Shown here piece by piece: positions 17,107 through 26,158 of a DNA stretch of 64,000 nt; the first letter of the stretch is position 1, and the number at the start of each line of letters is the position of its first letter. The stretch is taken from NCBI RefSeq assembly GCF_015475875.1, contig NZ_JADKYM010000003.1:26633-90632 (forward strand). The letters are read 5' to 3'. The position numbers and the translations under genes are program-made. The notes under the pieces are model-generated. The model saw only the letters and a list, made by a program, of their open reading frames with translations, ran no database searches and had not been told where the DNA came from. Origin of the DNA: Sphingopyxis solisilvae. GTDB taxonomy: Bacteria > Pseudomonadota > Alphaproteobacteria > Sphingomonadales > Sphingomonadaceae.

Positions 17107-18435
17107 ATGATGCAATCACGAGTGAAGTTCGGCGCATTTCCGCGGGGAATCGCGTTGGCGGCGACGGCGGCTCTGGCGGTTCCGGCGCAGGCGCAGGACG
17201 GTGCCGGCCAGACGGTCATCACCGCCGCGCGCTACATCGACGTGCTGAGCGGCAGGACGGTCGAGTTTCCGGCGATCTTCGTCGGTCCCGATGGCCGCAT
17301 CACCAATATCGCCGACGCGCGGACGGTGCGCTGGGGCAGCGACGTCCAGCATATCGACCTGGGGCAAAAGACGCTGCTGCCCGGGCTGATCGACATGCAC
17401 GTCCACCTCGACGGACCCGCCGACATCGGGGGCTATCGCGGGCTGGAGTTCACCGACAGCTTCTGGGGCATGACCGCGGTCAAGAACGCGCGCGACATGC
17501 TCGACGCCGGGTTCACCACCGTGCGCAACGTCGGATCGGGCGACCGCAACGACATCGGGCTGAAGCAGGCGATCGACGCGGGTTATGCCGTCGGGCCGCG
17601 GATCGTGCCGGCGGGCTATGCGCTTGGCGCAACCGGCGGGCATTGCGACAGCACCTTCTTGCCACCGAGCCTCGAGAAGAAGGACGGCAAGGAGGAAGGG
17701 ATCGGCGATACGCCCGACGAGCTGCGTTATCAGGTGCGCCGCCAGCGCAAATATGGCGCCGAGGTGATCAAGGTCTGCGCCACCGGCGGCGTGTTCTCGC
17801 GCAACACCGAGCCGGGCCAATTGCAAGTACCCGAGAACGAACTGCGCGCGATCGCCGACGAAGCGCATCAATGGGGGCTGCGCGTCGCGGCGCACGCGCA
17901 CGGCGGGGCGGGCATCCGCGCCGCGATTGCGGCGGGCGTCGACACGATCGAGCATGCGAGCCTGGTCGATGACGAGGGCATCCGCATGGCGGTGGCGCGC
18001 AAGCAGCCGGTGTGGTTCGCGATGGACATCTTCAACACCGAATATACGCAGGCCGAGGGCGCGAAGAACGGCGTGCTCGAGGATAATCTGCGCAAGGACC
18101 GCGAGATCGCGCAGATCCAGCGCGACAATTTCCGCAAGGCGCACCGCGCCGGGGTGCGGATGGTGTTCGCGTCCGACGCCGGGGTGATGCCGCACGGTCA
18201 GGTCGGCGGCCAGTTCCGTGTCATGGTCGAATATGGAATGACGCCAATGCAGGCGATCCAGGCGGCGACGAAGAACGCCGCCGAAGCGCTGGGACGCGAA
18301 AAGGACGTCGGCGCGATTGCGGTGGGGCGTTATGCCGACATCGTGGCAGTCGATGGCGATCCGCTGGCCAATGTGCGCGAGCTGGAAAGCGTCGATGCGG
18401 TGGTCAAGGGCGGGGTGCTGGTGAAGGGGGAGTAA
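17107..18435 (+). CDS. Secreted metal-dependent amidohydrolase
   Basis: A 442-residue amidohydrolase-superfamily enzyme (imidazolonepropionase/Xaa-Pro dipeptidase-like group). A signal peptide ending VPAQAQ occupies residues 1-~27, so it is periplasmic. Metal ligands are visible as DMHVHLD (near 97), the active-site lysine region EVIKVCATGG (near 220), AAHAHG (near 262), TIEHAS (near 283) and ASDAGV (near 357). Such enzymes cleave X-Pro dipeptides or acyl-amino acids. The ATG at 17107 is chosen because an upstream TTG would spoil the signal peptide. Confidence 0.92.
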   Translation: MMQSRVKFGAFPRGIALAATAALAVPAQAQDGAGQTVITAARYIDVLSGRTVEFPAIFVGPDGRITNIADARTVRWGSDVQHIDLGQKTLLPGLIDMHVHLDGPADIGGYRGLEFTDSFWGMTAVKNARDMLDAGFTTVRNVGSGDRNDIGLKQAIDAGYAVGPRIVPAGYALGATGGHCDSTFLPPSLEKKDGKEEGIGDTPDELRYQVRRQRKYGAEVIKVCATGGVFSRNTEPGQLQVPENELRAIADEAHQWGLRVAAHAHGGAGIRAAIAAGVDTIEHASLVDDEGIRMAVARKQPVWFAMDIFNTEYTQAEGAKNGVLEDNLRKDREIAQIQRDNFRKAHRAGVRMVFASDAGVMPHGQVGGQFRVMVEYGMTPMQAIQAATKNAAEALGREKDVGAIAVGRYADIVAVDGDPLANVRELESVDAVVKGGVLVKGE

Positions 18436-18442
18436 CCCCCCT

Positions 18443-18527
18443 CGTCATTGCGAGCGAAGCGAAACAATCCAGAAGCGGCCTTGCGCTACTCTGGATTGCT
18501 GCGTCGCCTTCGGCTCCTCGCAATGAC
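18443..18527. repeat. Dispersed palindromic element, family 1 copy 2
   Basis: Arms CGTCATTGCGAGCGAAGCGA and GGCTCCTCGCAATGAC, with inner AATCCAG / CTGGATT, form a hairpin between the convergent amidohydrolase and phosphatase genes. Its sequence matches the elements at 10793-10875 and 22024-22100. Confidence 0.85.
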
Positions 18528-18535
18528 AAAATAAG

Positions 18536-19321
18536 TCAGACGACCAACCGATCGACCAACGCCTCACGCATGTCGGGCGTGAAGTTCAGCACCGCTTCGG
18601 CATAGCTTGGCACATCGCCATGATCGCGGCGCACGGTGGCGAGGGCGGCGTCGAGATAGGCGGGGTTGACCGACATCAGCGCGCGGATCGCGTCGTCATG
18701 AATCTCGGCGCCATAGCGCGCGCGGATATGCGCCGCGCCCTGCGCGATCCGTTCCTCGATCTTGCCCGCGGTGTTGGTGAGGAGATAATCGTGCATCAGA
18801 TCGTCCTCATGGACGCCAAGCAGCCGGTGGACGATCGCGACGGCAAAGCCGGTGCGGTCCTTGCCCGCGACGCAGTGGACAAGGCTGGGCGCGTCATATT
18901 CGGCGAGCGCGGCGAGATAGAGGCGCAGCGTCGCGACCAGCGCGGGGCGGTACGGCATGCCGGCATAGGTATCGATCATCCGCGCCCGCGCCGTCTCGAC
19001 GTCGATCGTCCCGCCCGCCGCCTGAAGATGCGGCGCAAGCCCTGCCGTCACCCCGCCCGCGAACAGCACGCGCGCCGAGAAATTCTCGCTGCGGCGGCAC
19101 GGGTGCATCTCCCGCTCGTCGTCGCCGCGCAGGTCGACGATGGTTTCGAGGCCGAGCGCGTCGAGCGCCGCCAGATCCTCGTCGGTAGCCGCTTCATGGT
19201 GCGCCGAGCGCCACAGCATCCCGTCGCGGAGCCGCCCGCCGCCCTCGACCGCATAGCCGCCGTAATCGCGGAAATTGTGGATGCCGGACAGGGGCAGGAC
19301 GCGCTCGGCAATCATGGTCAT
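18536..19321 (-). CDS. Tyrosine/serine protein phosphatase family protein
   Basis: A 261-residue phosphatase of the bacterial dual-specificity PTP family (Y_phosphatase3 type). The N-terminal signature HNFRDYGGY (residues 15-23) and the P-loop HCVAGKDRTGF (HC-x5-R, near 150) are intact, with Cys as nucleophile. Members act on phosphoproteins or phosphoinositides; the substrate here is unknown. Its start overlaps the stop of the upstream crotonase gene by four bases (ATGA), so the two are translationally coupled. Confidence 0.9.
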   Translation of the reverse strand: MTMIAERVLPLSGIHNFRDYGGYAVEGGGRLRDGMLWRSAHHEAATDEDLAALDALGLETIVDLRGDDEREMHPCRRSENFSARVLFAGGVTAGLAPHLQAAGGTIDVETARARMIDTYAGMPYRPALVATLRLYLAALAEYDAPSLVHCVAGKDRTGFAVAIVHRLLGVHEDDLMHDYLLTNTAGKIEERIAQGAAHIRARYGAEIHDDAIRALMSVNPAYLDAALATVRRDHGDVPSYAEAVLNFTPDMREALVDRLVV

Positions 19322-20121
19322 TCTCCTGTAAACACCGGCGGGCGCTTTTCGACAAAGGCGTTGATCGCCTCGCGATTGTCGGCCGTTTCGTGCACGATCG
19401 CCTGATAGGCGGCGCTGAGCTCCAAAATGTCGCTCATCCGGCTATGCTGCGCCTCGCGCAGCAACCTTTTGGTCAGGCGCAGCGCGCGCGGCGGATTGCA
19501 CACGATCCGTTCGGCAATCGCGACGGCGCGATCGAGCAGTTCCGCGTCGGGGACGACCTCCGTCACCAGACCATATTCCTTTGCCTGGCGCGCGTCAAAG
19601 CGGTCGCCGGTCAGGAACAGTTCGGCGGCGCGCGGATAGCCGAGAATCTTTTGCAGCAGCCAGGCGCCGCCGTCGCCGGGGACGATGCCGACCTTGATGA
19701 AACTGCACGCGAATTTGGCGCTTTCGGCGGCGATGCGGATGTCGCAGGTGCAGGCAAGGTCGGCGCCAAGACCGATGGCGTGGCCATTGACTGCGGCGAT
19801 CATCGGCACTTCGCAGTCCATGAGCGCGCGGATCACCGCCTGCACGCCTTTGCGATAATTGGCGCGCGTGGAGTCGGGCTGGTCGAGCACGCCGATGCCG
19901 GTGCGGTCCTGCATGCCTTTGAGGTTGCCGCCGGCGCTGAACGCCTTGCCGCTGCCCGTCAGAATGATCGCGCTGACGCCGCGGTCGTCGCCAAGGGTGC
20001 GGAGCGTGTCGATGATGTCCTGGCAGTCTTCGTGGGTGCCGATCGCGTTCATGCTCTCGGGCTTGATCATGGTCAGGATCGCGATCTTGCCCCGCCGCTC
20101 GACACTCAAAAACTCGCCCAT
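19318..20121 (-). CDS. Enoyl-CoA hydratase/isomerase family protein
   Basis: A 267-residue crotonase-fold protein, likely in acyl-CoA beta-oxidation. SGSGKAFSAGGNLKGM provides the first oxyanion-hole strand and NGHAIGLGADLACTCD the second. The two classical hydratase glutamates are not present: the first is Asp in GADL, and the second lies where FIKVGIVPGDGG is found. The sequence therefore looks more like PaaG-type isomerases, and hydratase activity is uncertain. The start at 20121 has AAAGGA upstream. It is divergent, by 50 bases, from an acyl-CoA dehydrogenase pair. Confidence 0.9.
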   Translation of the reverse strand: MGEFLSVERRGKIAILTMIKPESMNAIGTHEDCQDIIDTLRTLGDDRGVSAIILTGSGKAFSAGGNLKGMQDRTGIGVLDQPDSTRANYRKGVQAVIRALMDCEVPMIAAVNGHAIGLGADLACTCDIRIAAESAKFACSFIKVGIVPGDGGAWLLQKILGYPRAAELFLTGDRFDARQAKEYGLVTEVVPDAELLDRAVAIAERIVCNPPRALRLTKRLLREAQHSRMSDILELSAAYQAIVHETADNREAINAFVEKRPPVFTGE

Positions 20122-20171
20122 GTGAAAATCCTTTTGCTGCTCGGGAAAAGCTATTGCATGGCTGGGCCGAC

Positions 20172-21311
20172 ATGCAAGGCTTTGCGCTCTATCCCTTCGA
20201 TCCACCCGGCGACATCGGCGCACTGCGCGCCGAATTGCGGGCATGGCTTGCGGTGAATCAACCGCAGCGCGACATCGTCGCGCGCGCCAATTGCTGGGCA
20301 AGCTTCGATGCAGATTTCAGTCGCGCGCTTGGTGCTGCGGGCTATGTCGGGATGACCTTACCGATCCGCTATGGCGGCGGTGATCGGCATCCGCTGGAAC
20401 GCTATGTGGTGATCGAGGAACTGCTCGCGGCGGGAGCCCCGGTCGGCGCGCACTGGATCGCCGACCGGCAGACGGGACCGTTGATCGTGCGCTACGGTAG
20501 CGAGGAGCAGCGTGAACGCTATCTGCCGGGGATTGCGCGCGGCGAGCTTTATGCCTGCATCGGCCTGTCCGAGCCGGGAGCGGGGTCCGACCTGGCCGCG
20601 GTGCGAACGAGCGCGCGCGAAACCGCCGAAGGCTGGCGGATCAATGGCCAGAAGATCTGGACCACCGGCGCCCATTTCTCGCACATCATGCTCGCGCTCG
20701 TCCGCACCGAGGAGGGCAGCGAGCGCAACGCGGGATTGAGCCAGTTGCTCATCGACCTCGATACGCCTGGCATCACGATCCGCCCGATCATCGACATGGC
20801 GGGGCACCATGACTTCAACGAGGTGTTTTTCGACGATGTGCTGGTGCCGCATGGTGCGCTGGTCGGGACGCGCGGGCAGGGGTGGCAACAGGTCACCGCC
20901 GAACTCGGCCTCGAACGGTCGGGGCCGGAACGCTATCTGTCGAGCCACGCGTTGCTTGCGGCGCTGATCGATGCAGCGGGCGCCGATCCTGGCCCGGCGG
21001 TGGCGGTGCTGGTCGGCGAGCTGACCGCCGAGATGTGGACGCTGCGGCAATTGTCGATGTCGACGGCGGCGAAATTGGCGGCGGGCGAGGATCCGATGGT
21101 CGAGGCGTCGGTGGTCAAGGAACTCGGCAATGCGTTCGAACAGGATATGCCGCGCCGGGTGCAGGCGATCGTCGATGGTCCATGGGACGATCCAAGTGAT
21201 CTCGGCCGCTTGCTGCGCGCGCTGCTGATCGCATCGCCCAGCTTTTCGCTACGCGGCGGGACGCGCGAGGTGATCCGCGGGATCATCGCGCGCGGATTGG
21301 GCCTGCGATGA
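20172..21311 (+). CDS. Acyl-CoA dehydrogenase, full-length subunit
   Basis: A 379-residue flavoprotein dehydrogenase introducing an alpha-beta double bond in an acyl-CoA. Typical parts: FAD-binding IGLSEPGAGSDLAAVRT (near 125), WRINGQKIWTTGAHFS (near 155), and the C-terminal RGGTREVIRGIIARGLGL. It overlaps by four bases (ATGA) with a shorter acyl-CoA dehydrogenase gene, suggesting a two-subunit enzyme as known for steroid side-chain dehydrogenases. The preferred substrate cannot be read. Confidence 0.93.
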   Translation: MQGFALYPFDPPGDIGALRAELRAWLAVNQPQRDIVARANCWASFDADFSRALGAAGYVGMTLPIRYGGGDRHPLERYVVIEELLAAGAPVGAHWIADRQTGPLIVRYGSEEQRERYLPGIARGELYACIGLSEPGAGSDLAAVRTSARETAEGWRINGQKIWTTGAHFSHIMLALVRTEEGSERNAGLSQLLIDLDTPGITIRPIIDMAGHHDFNEVFFDDVLVPHGALVGTRGQGWQQVTAELGLERSGPERYLSSHALLAALIDAAGADPGPAVAVLVGELTAEMWTLRQLSMSTAAKLAAGEDPMVEASVVKELGNAFEQDMPRRVQAIVDGPWDDPSDLGRLLRALLIASPSFSLRGGTREVIRGIIARGLGLR

Positions 21312-22003
21312 GCGCGGCGCGCGCAATGCTGTGCGACACCGCGCGCGCGGTGTTCGCCGAGGCGGCCACCGCGGGGATGGCGCCCGTCGAGGAAGCCGGC
21401 TTCGCGCTGTTGCTGGTGCCGGAGGCCGAGGGCGGTTTTGGCGGCGACTGGGAAGACGTGAATGCCGTGCTGCAGATCGCGGGTGTCACGGTTCCGGGCC
21501 TGCCGGTAGCCGAGTCGATGGTGAGCGACGCTCTGCTGCCTGCCGCCACTGTCAGCCTGATGGCGGGCGCGATGGGGCAGGCGCTGGCGCTGTCGATCGA
21601 GCATGTGAGCACCCGCCAGCAATTCGGGCGGCCGCTGGGCAAGTTTCAGGCGGTGCAGCAATCGCTGGCGGTGATGGCGTGCGAAGTGCGCGCGGTCGAG
21701 GCGGCGGCGGCGGCATTGGCGGCGCGACTCGATGCGGTGGGTCTTGATCCCGCTGCGGCGGATTTTGAGATGGCTGCGGCGAAGCTGCGCGCCAATCGGG
21801 CGGTCGGGGTCGTCACCGCAATCGCGCATCAGGTGCATGGCGCGATCGGCTTTACCCGCGAATATGACCTCAACCGCGTGACGATCCCGCTGATGCGCTG
21901 GCGCGGCGAGCATGGAAATGATGCTTATTGGGCGGCGCGGCTGGGGCGGCAGGTGGCCGGGCTTGGCGGGCAGGGGCTGTGGGGAGCGATGACCGCGCGG
22001 TGA
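21308..22003 (+). CDS. Short acyl-CoA dehydrogenase subunit
   Basis: At 231 residues this is about 60 percent of the usual length. It keeps a shortened N-terminal helical region and the C-terminal helical domain (STRQQFGRPLGKFQAVQ near 102, VHGAIGFTREYDLN near 180), but the middle beta domain that normally binds FAD and substrate is missing. It is translationally coupled to the full-length gene before it. This matches the architecture of heteromeric acyl-CoA dehydrogenases (alpha2beta2) in which one partner is reduced; the pairing is inference. Confidence 0.88.
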   Translation: MSAARAMLCDTARAVFAEAATAGMAPVEEAGFALLLVPEAEGGFGGDWEDVNAVLQIAGVTVPGLPVAESMVSDALLPAATVSLMAGAMGQALALSIEHVSTRQQFGRPLGKFQAVQQSLAVMACEVRAVEAAAAALAARLDAVGLDPAAADFEMAAAKLRANRAVGVVTAIAHQVHGAIGFTREYDLNRVTIPLMRWRGEHGNDAYWAARLGRQVAGLGGQGLWGAMTAR

Positions 22004-22023
22004 TCGACCTGCTCGAAAACCGT

Positions 22024-22100
22024 CGTCATTGCGAGCGAAGCGAAGCAATCCAGGGCGGTCTTACGCGGCTCTGGATTGCTTCGCTTCGCTCGCAATGACG
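22024..22100. repeat. Dispersed palindromic element, family 1 copy 3
   Basis: A nearly perfect hairpin: CGTCATTGCGAGCGAAGCGA at the left and its reverse complement ending at 22100, with inner GCAATCCAG / CTGGATTGC. It lies between convergent genes, like the copies at 10793 and 18443. Confidence 0.9.
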
Positions 22101-22105
22101 ATTTT

Positions 22106-23236
22106 CTAGCGCACCGCGCCGCCTTCGCGCAGCGCCGCAATCTTGCCGGCGTCATAGCCAAGCCCCGCCAACACAGAATCCCCGTCACCGCCGACCACGG
22201 GAGCCGGACGCGGGGTGTCAGTGACCGTCGCCGAATAGCGCGGCGCGGGAGCGGGCTGGATCGCGCCGCCGACCTCCAGAAACGTCTCGCGCGCTACATT
22301 GTGCGGATGCATCGGCGCTTCGGCCAGCGACAGGATCGGCGCGAAGCAGACGTCGGTCATCTCCATGATTGCGCACCATTCGTCGCGCGTCTTGGTCTTG
22401 AACAACGCCGTCAGCTTGGCCTTCAGCAGTGGCCATTGCGACGGATCGAGCTGCGCGTCGAAATCGGGATCGTCGGCGAGGCCGGTCTTTTCGCGCAGCA
22501 GCGCATAAAATTGCGGCTCGATCGACCCGATCGAGATGAACTTGCCGTCGGCGCAGGCATAGCTGTCATAGAAATGCGCCGCGCCGTCGAGCATGTTGAC
22601 GCCCGCTTCGTCCTTCAGCCGTCCCAGCGCCTTGAACCCCCACGTCATCCCCGCGAGCAGCGCCGAGCCATCGGTCATTGCGCAGTCGATCACCTGACCT
22701 TCACCCGTGCGCGCGGCGTGGACCAGCGCGCTCGCCATGCCGAACGCCAGCATCATCCCGCCGCCGCCGAAATCGCCGACATAATTGACCGGCGGCACCG
22801 GTTTCTCGCCCGCGCGCCCGATGCCGTGGAGGACGCCCGAGAGCGCGATATAGTTGATGTCGTGGCCCGCCGACTGCGCGTAAGGCCCATACTGCCCCCA
22901 ACCGGTCATCCGGCCGTAGATCAGCCGCGGATTGTCGGCGAGCAGCACGTCGGGACCGAGCCCAAGACGTTCCATCACGCCGGGGCGATAGCCCTCGATG
23001 ATGCCGTCGGCGTTTTTGCACAGGTCGCGCGCGATCCGCACCGCGTCGGGGTTTTTCATGTCGAGCGCGATCGAGGTGCGGTTGCGGCTGAGCGGGTCGC
23101 GCGGGTCCATGAAGCCGCCGGGGCGGTCGATGCGGATCACCTCGGCGCCATGGTCGGCGAGCATCATGCCGCAAAAGGGGCCAGGCCCGATCCCGGCGAA
23201 TTCGATGATGCGGATACCCTTGAGCGGTCCGGCCAT
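22106..23236 (-). CDS. CaiB/BaiF family CoA-transferase
   Basis: A 376-residue class III CoA-transferase or alpha-methylacyl-CoA racemase-like protein. It opens with PLKGIRIIEFAGIGPGPFCG and carries the catalytic-aspartate region NYVGDFGGGGMML (near 155). The extended IGPGP and the full set of racemase-like motifs favour an Amacr-type racemase, which would convert (R)- to (S)-methyl branched acyl-CoA before dehydrogenation. A CoA transfer role cannot be excluded. AGGGAG precedes the ATG. It stands between acyl-CoA dehydrogenase genes, which supports branched acyl-CoA catabolism. Confidence 0.9.
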   Translation of the reverse strand: MAGPLKGIRIIEFAGIGPGPFCGMMLADHGAEVIRIDRPGGFMDPRDPLSRNRTSIALDMKNPDAVRIARDLCKNADGIIEGYRPGVMERLGLGPDVLLADNPRLIYGRMTGWGQYGPYAQSAGHDINYIALSGVLHGIGRAGEKPVPPVNYVGDFGGGGMMLAFGMASALVHAARTGEGQVIDCAMTDGSALLAGMTWGFKALGRLKDEAGVNMLDGAAHFYDSYACADGKFISIGSIEPQFYALLREKTGLADDPDFDAQLDPSQWPLLKAKLTALFKTKTRDEWCAIMEMTDVCFAPILSLAEAPMHPHNVARETFLEVGGAIQPAPAPRYSATVTDTPRPAPVVGGDGDSVLAGLGYDAGKIAALREGGAVR

Positions 23237-23394
23237 GTCTGTGTTCTCCCTGATTGTCAGATGCTGTTGCCGCGGCCGCGAAGGCCCGGCAAGCTCGATG
23301 CGGATCGTGGCAAAGCATGCCACAGCGGTGCAGTACGCCTGTCACAAACGCCCCGTATCGGACGCCGTAACGCTGGATTCGCGGAGTCATAACC

Positions 23395-24732
23395 ATGCTT
23401 GACCGTCGCCGATTTGCCATGACCGCCCTCGCTTTCACCGGCCTTGCGGTGCAAAGCCGCGCGGTCGCGGGCGGGATGATGGCGATCGATCCCGGCTATG
23501 GTCCGTTGGAGAGCGACCCGGCCGGGTTGATCGACCTGCCGCCCGGTTTTTCCTACCGCGTCGTCTCGCAACTGGGCGACACGATGAGCGACGGGCTGCG
23601 CGTTCCCGACCGCGCCGACGGCATGGGCTGCATCAAGCTCGACGGCGGTCGCATCGCGCTGGTCCGCAATCATGAATTGCAGCCGCGGCATCTGGCCGAC
23701 GGTCCGCTCGCCGCGGGGGCGGCGGTGCCCGAGGGCACGTTCGACACGATCGGCGGGGCTGCGATTCCGGGCGGGACGACGACGCTGGTGCTCGACCCCG
23801 ACACGCTGGCGGTCGAGCAGCAATATCTGAGCCTGCTCGGCACGATCCGCAATTGCGCGGGCGGGGTGACACCGTGGGGCAGTTGGCTGAGCTGCGAGGA
23901 AAGCGTCGACGGGCCGGCGCAGGGCGTCGGCAAGCCGCACGGCTGGATGTTCGACGTGCCTGCGGACGCCGGCAAGCTGGTCAAGGCCGAACCGCTGAAG
24001 GCAATGGGGCGCTTCATGCGCGAGGCGGCGGCGGTCGATCCGCGCACCGGCATCGTCTATATGACCGAGGACCGCGACGACAGCCTGTTCTATCGCTTTC
24101 TGCCCGACGATGCGGGTTCGCTGCACAAGGGCGGGCGCTTGCAGGCGCTGGCGTTCGACGACAAATGGCTGCGCGACAGCCGCAACTGGAACGGCGCAAA
24201 ATGGGCGCCGGGAAGCTGGCAGTTCGTGCGCTGGATCGACCTCGACGACCCCGAAAGCCCGCTCGACGACCTGCGGACCCGCGGCGCCAAGAAGGGTGCG
24301 GCGGTCTTTGCGCGCGGCGAGGGGGTGCATTGGGGCGACAACGAGCTGTATTTCACCTGCACGTCGGGCGGCCGCGCAAAACAGGGGCAGATCATGCGCT
24401 ATCGCCCGTCGCGCCACGAAGGCAGGTCGCGCGAAAAGGGGGCGCCCGGCCGCATCCAGCTGTTCCTGGAATCGACCGATCCGCGGCAATACAGCTTTGG
24501 CGACAATCTGACCGTCGCGCCGAACGGCCATCTGATCGTCTGCGAGGATCAATATGGCGATACCGTCGACAATCATCTGCGCGGGGTCACTCCCTATGGC
24601 GAGGTTTATGCCTTTGCCCGGATCCGGACGCAGGCCGAGCCGGCGGGGGTGTGTTTCGCCCCCGACGGCAAGACGATGTTCGTCAACCTGTACAGCCCGA
24701 CCAAGACGCTGGCGATCCGCGGCCCGTTCTGA
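23395..24732 (+). CDS. PhoX-family (DUF839) secreted phosphatase-like protein
   Basis: A 445-residue protein of the alkaline phosphatase PhoX/DUF839 group. The N-terminus LDRRRFAMTALAF has a Tat-like double-arginine start, implying folded export. Family blocks include ALVRNHELQPRH, GTIRNCAGGVTPWGSWLSCEE (central), MTEDRDDSLFYRFLP and ICEDQYGD. PhoX enzymes are Ca/Fe-dependent phosphomonoesterases, but many DUF839 members have no proven activity. It is transcribed divergently from the CaiB-like gene with a 158-base gap. Confidence 0.88.
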   Translation: MLDRRRFAMTALAFTGLAVQSRAVAGGMMAIDPGYGPLESDPAGLIDLPPGFSYRVVSQLGDTMSDGLRVPDRADGMGCIKLDGGRIALVRNHELQPRHLADGPLAAGAAVPEGTFDTIGGAAIPGGTTTLVLDPDTLAVEQQYLSLLGTIRNCAGGVTPWGSWLSCEESVDGPAQGVGKPHGWMFDVPADAGKLVKAEPLKAMGRFMREAAAVDPRTGIVYMTEDRDDSLFYRFLPDDAGSLHKGGRLQALAFDDKWLRDSRNWNGAKWAPGSWQFVRWIDLDDPESPLDDLRTRGAKKGAAVFARGEGVHWGDNELYFTCTSGGRAKQGQIMRYRPSRHEGRSREKGAPGRIQLFLESTDPRQYSFGDNLTVAPNGHLIVCEDQYGDTVDNHLRGVTPYGEVYAFARIRTQAEPAGVCFAPDGKTMFVNLYSPTKTLAIRGPF

Positions 24733-24743
24733 TCCGACGCGGG

Positions 24744-25994
24744 TCAGAGCCGTTCGATGATGATCGCAGGCGCCATGCCGCCCGCAGCGCACATGGTGAC
24801 GAGGCCGTAGCGACCGCCCGAGCATTCCAGCTCGTCGAGCGCGGTGCCGATCAGGATCGACCCGGTGGCGCCGATCGGATGACCGAGCGCCATTGCGCCG
24901 CCGTTGATGTTGACCTTCTCGCGGTCGAGGTCGAGGTCGCGGATGAATTTTTCGGCGACGACGGCAAAGGCTTCGTTGATTTCCCAGACGTCGATGTCGT
25001 CCTTGGTCAGCCCCGCCTTTTCCAGCACCTTCCTTGCGGCGGGGACGGGGGCGTTGAGCATCAAGGTCGGGTCGTCGCCGATATTGGCATAGGCGACGAC
25101 GCGCGCACGCGGCTTCAGGCCGTGCTTGTCGGCATATTCCTTTGACGTGATGAGCAGCGCGGCGGCGCCGTCAACCACGCCCGACGAGTTTCCGGCATGA
25201 TGGAAATGCTGGATTTCGAGGTCCGGGTAACGCCGGTTGATCTGCTTGCGGAAGGTGAAGCCGCCGCCCATGTCGAAGTCAGCGAGGCCGGCAAAGCTGG
25301 GCTTGAGCGCTGCAAGGCCTTCGGCGGTCGTTTCGGGACGTGGGAATTCCTCGCGGTCGAGCGCCAAGCTGCCATCGGGGTTGTGCACGGGGACGACCGA
25401 TTTGGCGAAGCGGCCTTCCTTGATCGCGCGGTCGGCGCGCTGCTGGCTGACGAGCGCGAGCGCGTCGAGCGCCTCGCGGCTGATCCCCTCAATCGTCGCG
25501 ATCGCGTCGCCGCACACGCCCTGATGCGATTGCGGGTGGAGTTCGTCGAGCGCGTCGTGCCCCGATCCCATCAGGCGCGGGGGCAGGCCGGCATTCGCCT
25601 GTTCGGCGGCGAAGGCGCTGGTGTAGCTCATCATTTCGGTGCCGCCCGCGATGACGCAATCTTCCATGCCGCTCATCACGCTCGCGGCGGCGAGGTTGAC
25701 CGAGGTGATGCCGCCGCCGCAGAACCGGTCGAGCGTCGTCCCCGATGCCTTGGTGTCGTACCCCGCCGACAGCGCGGCCATGCGGCCAAGGTCGCCACCT
25801 TGCTTGCCATTCTGGCTCGACGTCGACCAGATGATGTCGTCGACCGTCGCGGTGTCGAGATTATTGCGGTCCTTGATCGCCTTCAGCACCGTTGCGGCCA
25901 GATGCTGCGGGTGGAGGTGCGACAGCGCGCCCTTGCCGGGCTTGCCGATCCCGCGAGGGGTGCGGACGGCGTCGATGATATAGGCTTCGGGCAT
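24744..25994 (-). CDS. Acetyl-CoA acetyltransferase (thiolase)
   Basis: A 416-residue thiolase that cleaves 3-ketoacyl-CoA or condenses acetyl-CoA. The nucleophilic cysteine is in DRFCGGGITSVNLA (near 90), the catalytic histidine in GHPIGATGS (near 370) and the second cysteine in VTMCAAGGMAPA (near 400). Length and motifs are normal for the degradative type. It lies in the acyl-CoA catabolic block and probably catalyses the last beta-oxidation step there. Confidence 0.93.
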   Translation of the reverse strand: MPEAYIIDAVRTPRGIGKPGKGALSHLHPQHLAATVLKAIKDRNNLDTATVDDIIWSTSSQNGKQGGDLGRMAALSAGYDTKASGTTLDRFCGGGITSVNLAAASVMSGMEDCVIAGGTEMMSYTSAFAAEQANAGLPPRLMGSGHDALDELHPQSHQGVCGDAIATIEGISREALDALALVSQQRADRAIKEGRFAKSVVPVHNPDGSLALDREEFPRPETTAEGLAALKPSFAGLADFDMGGGFTFRKQINRRYPDLEIQHFHHAGNSSGVVDGAAALLITSKEYADKHGLKPRARVVAYANIGDDPTLMLNAPVPAARKVLEKAGLTKDDIDVWEINEAFAVVAEKFIRDLDLDREKVNINGGAMALGHPIGATGSILIGTALDELECSGGRYGLVTMCAAGGMAPAIIIERL

Positions 25995-26059
25995 GGGATG
26001 TCCTTTCAGAGCGAAATTTCGGAAACGGAATGATTTGATGGCTTAACGTGCCTCTTACC

Positions 26060-26138
26060 CCGTTCGTGTCGAGCGAAGTCGAGACACGCCGAGTTCGTGC
26101 GTGCCTTCACGTGTCTCGACTTCGCTCGACACGAACGG
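26060..26138. repeat. Dispersed palindromic element, family 2
   Basis: The perfect outer arms are CCGTTCGTGTCGAGCGAAGT (continuing CGAGACAC) and their reverse complement ending at 26138, with a short unpaired middle. It sits between the thiolase and SDR genes on the same strand. The sequence differs from family 1 (10793, 18443, 22024). Confidence 0.88.
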
Positions 26139-26158
26139 AAAGGGGACGGTGCCATATC

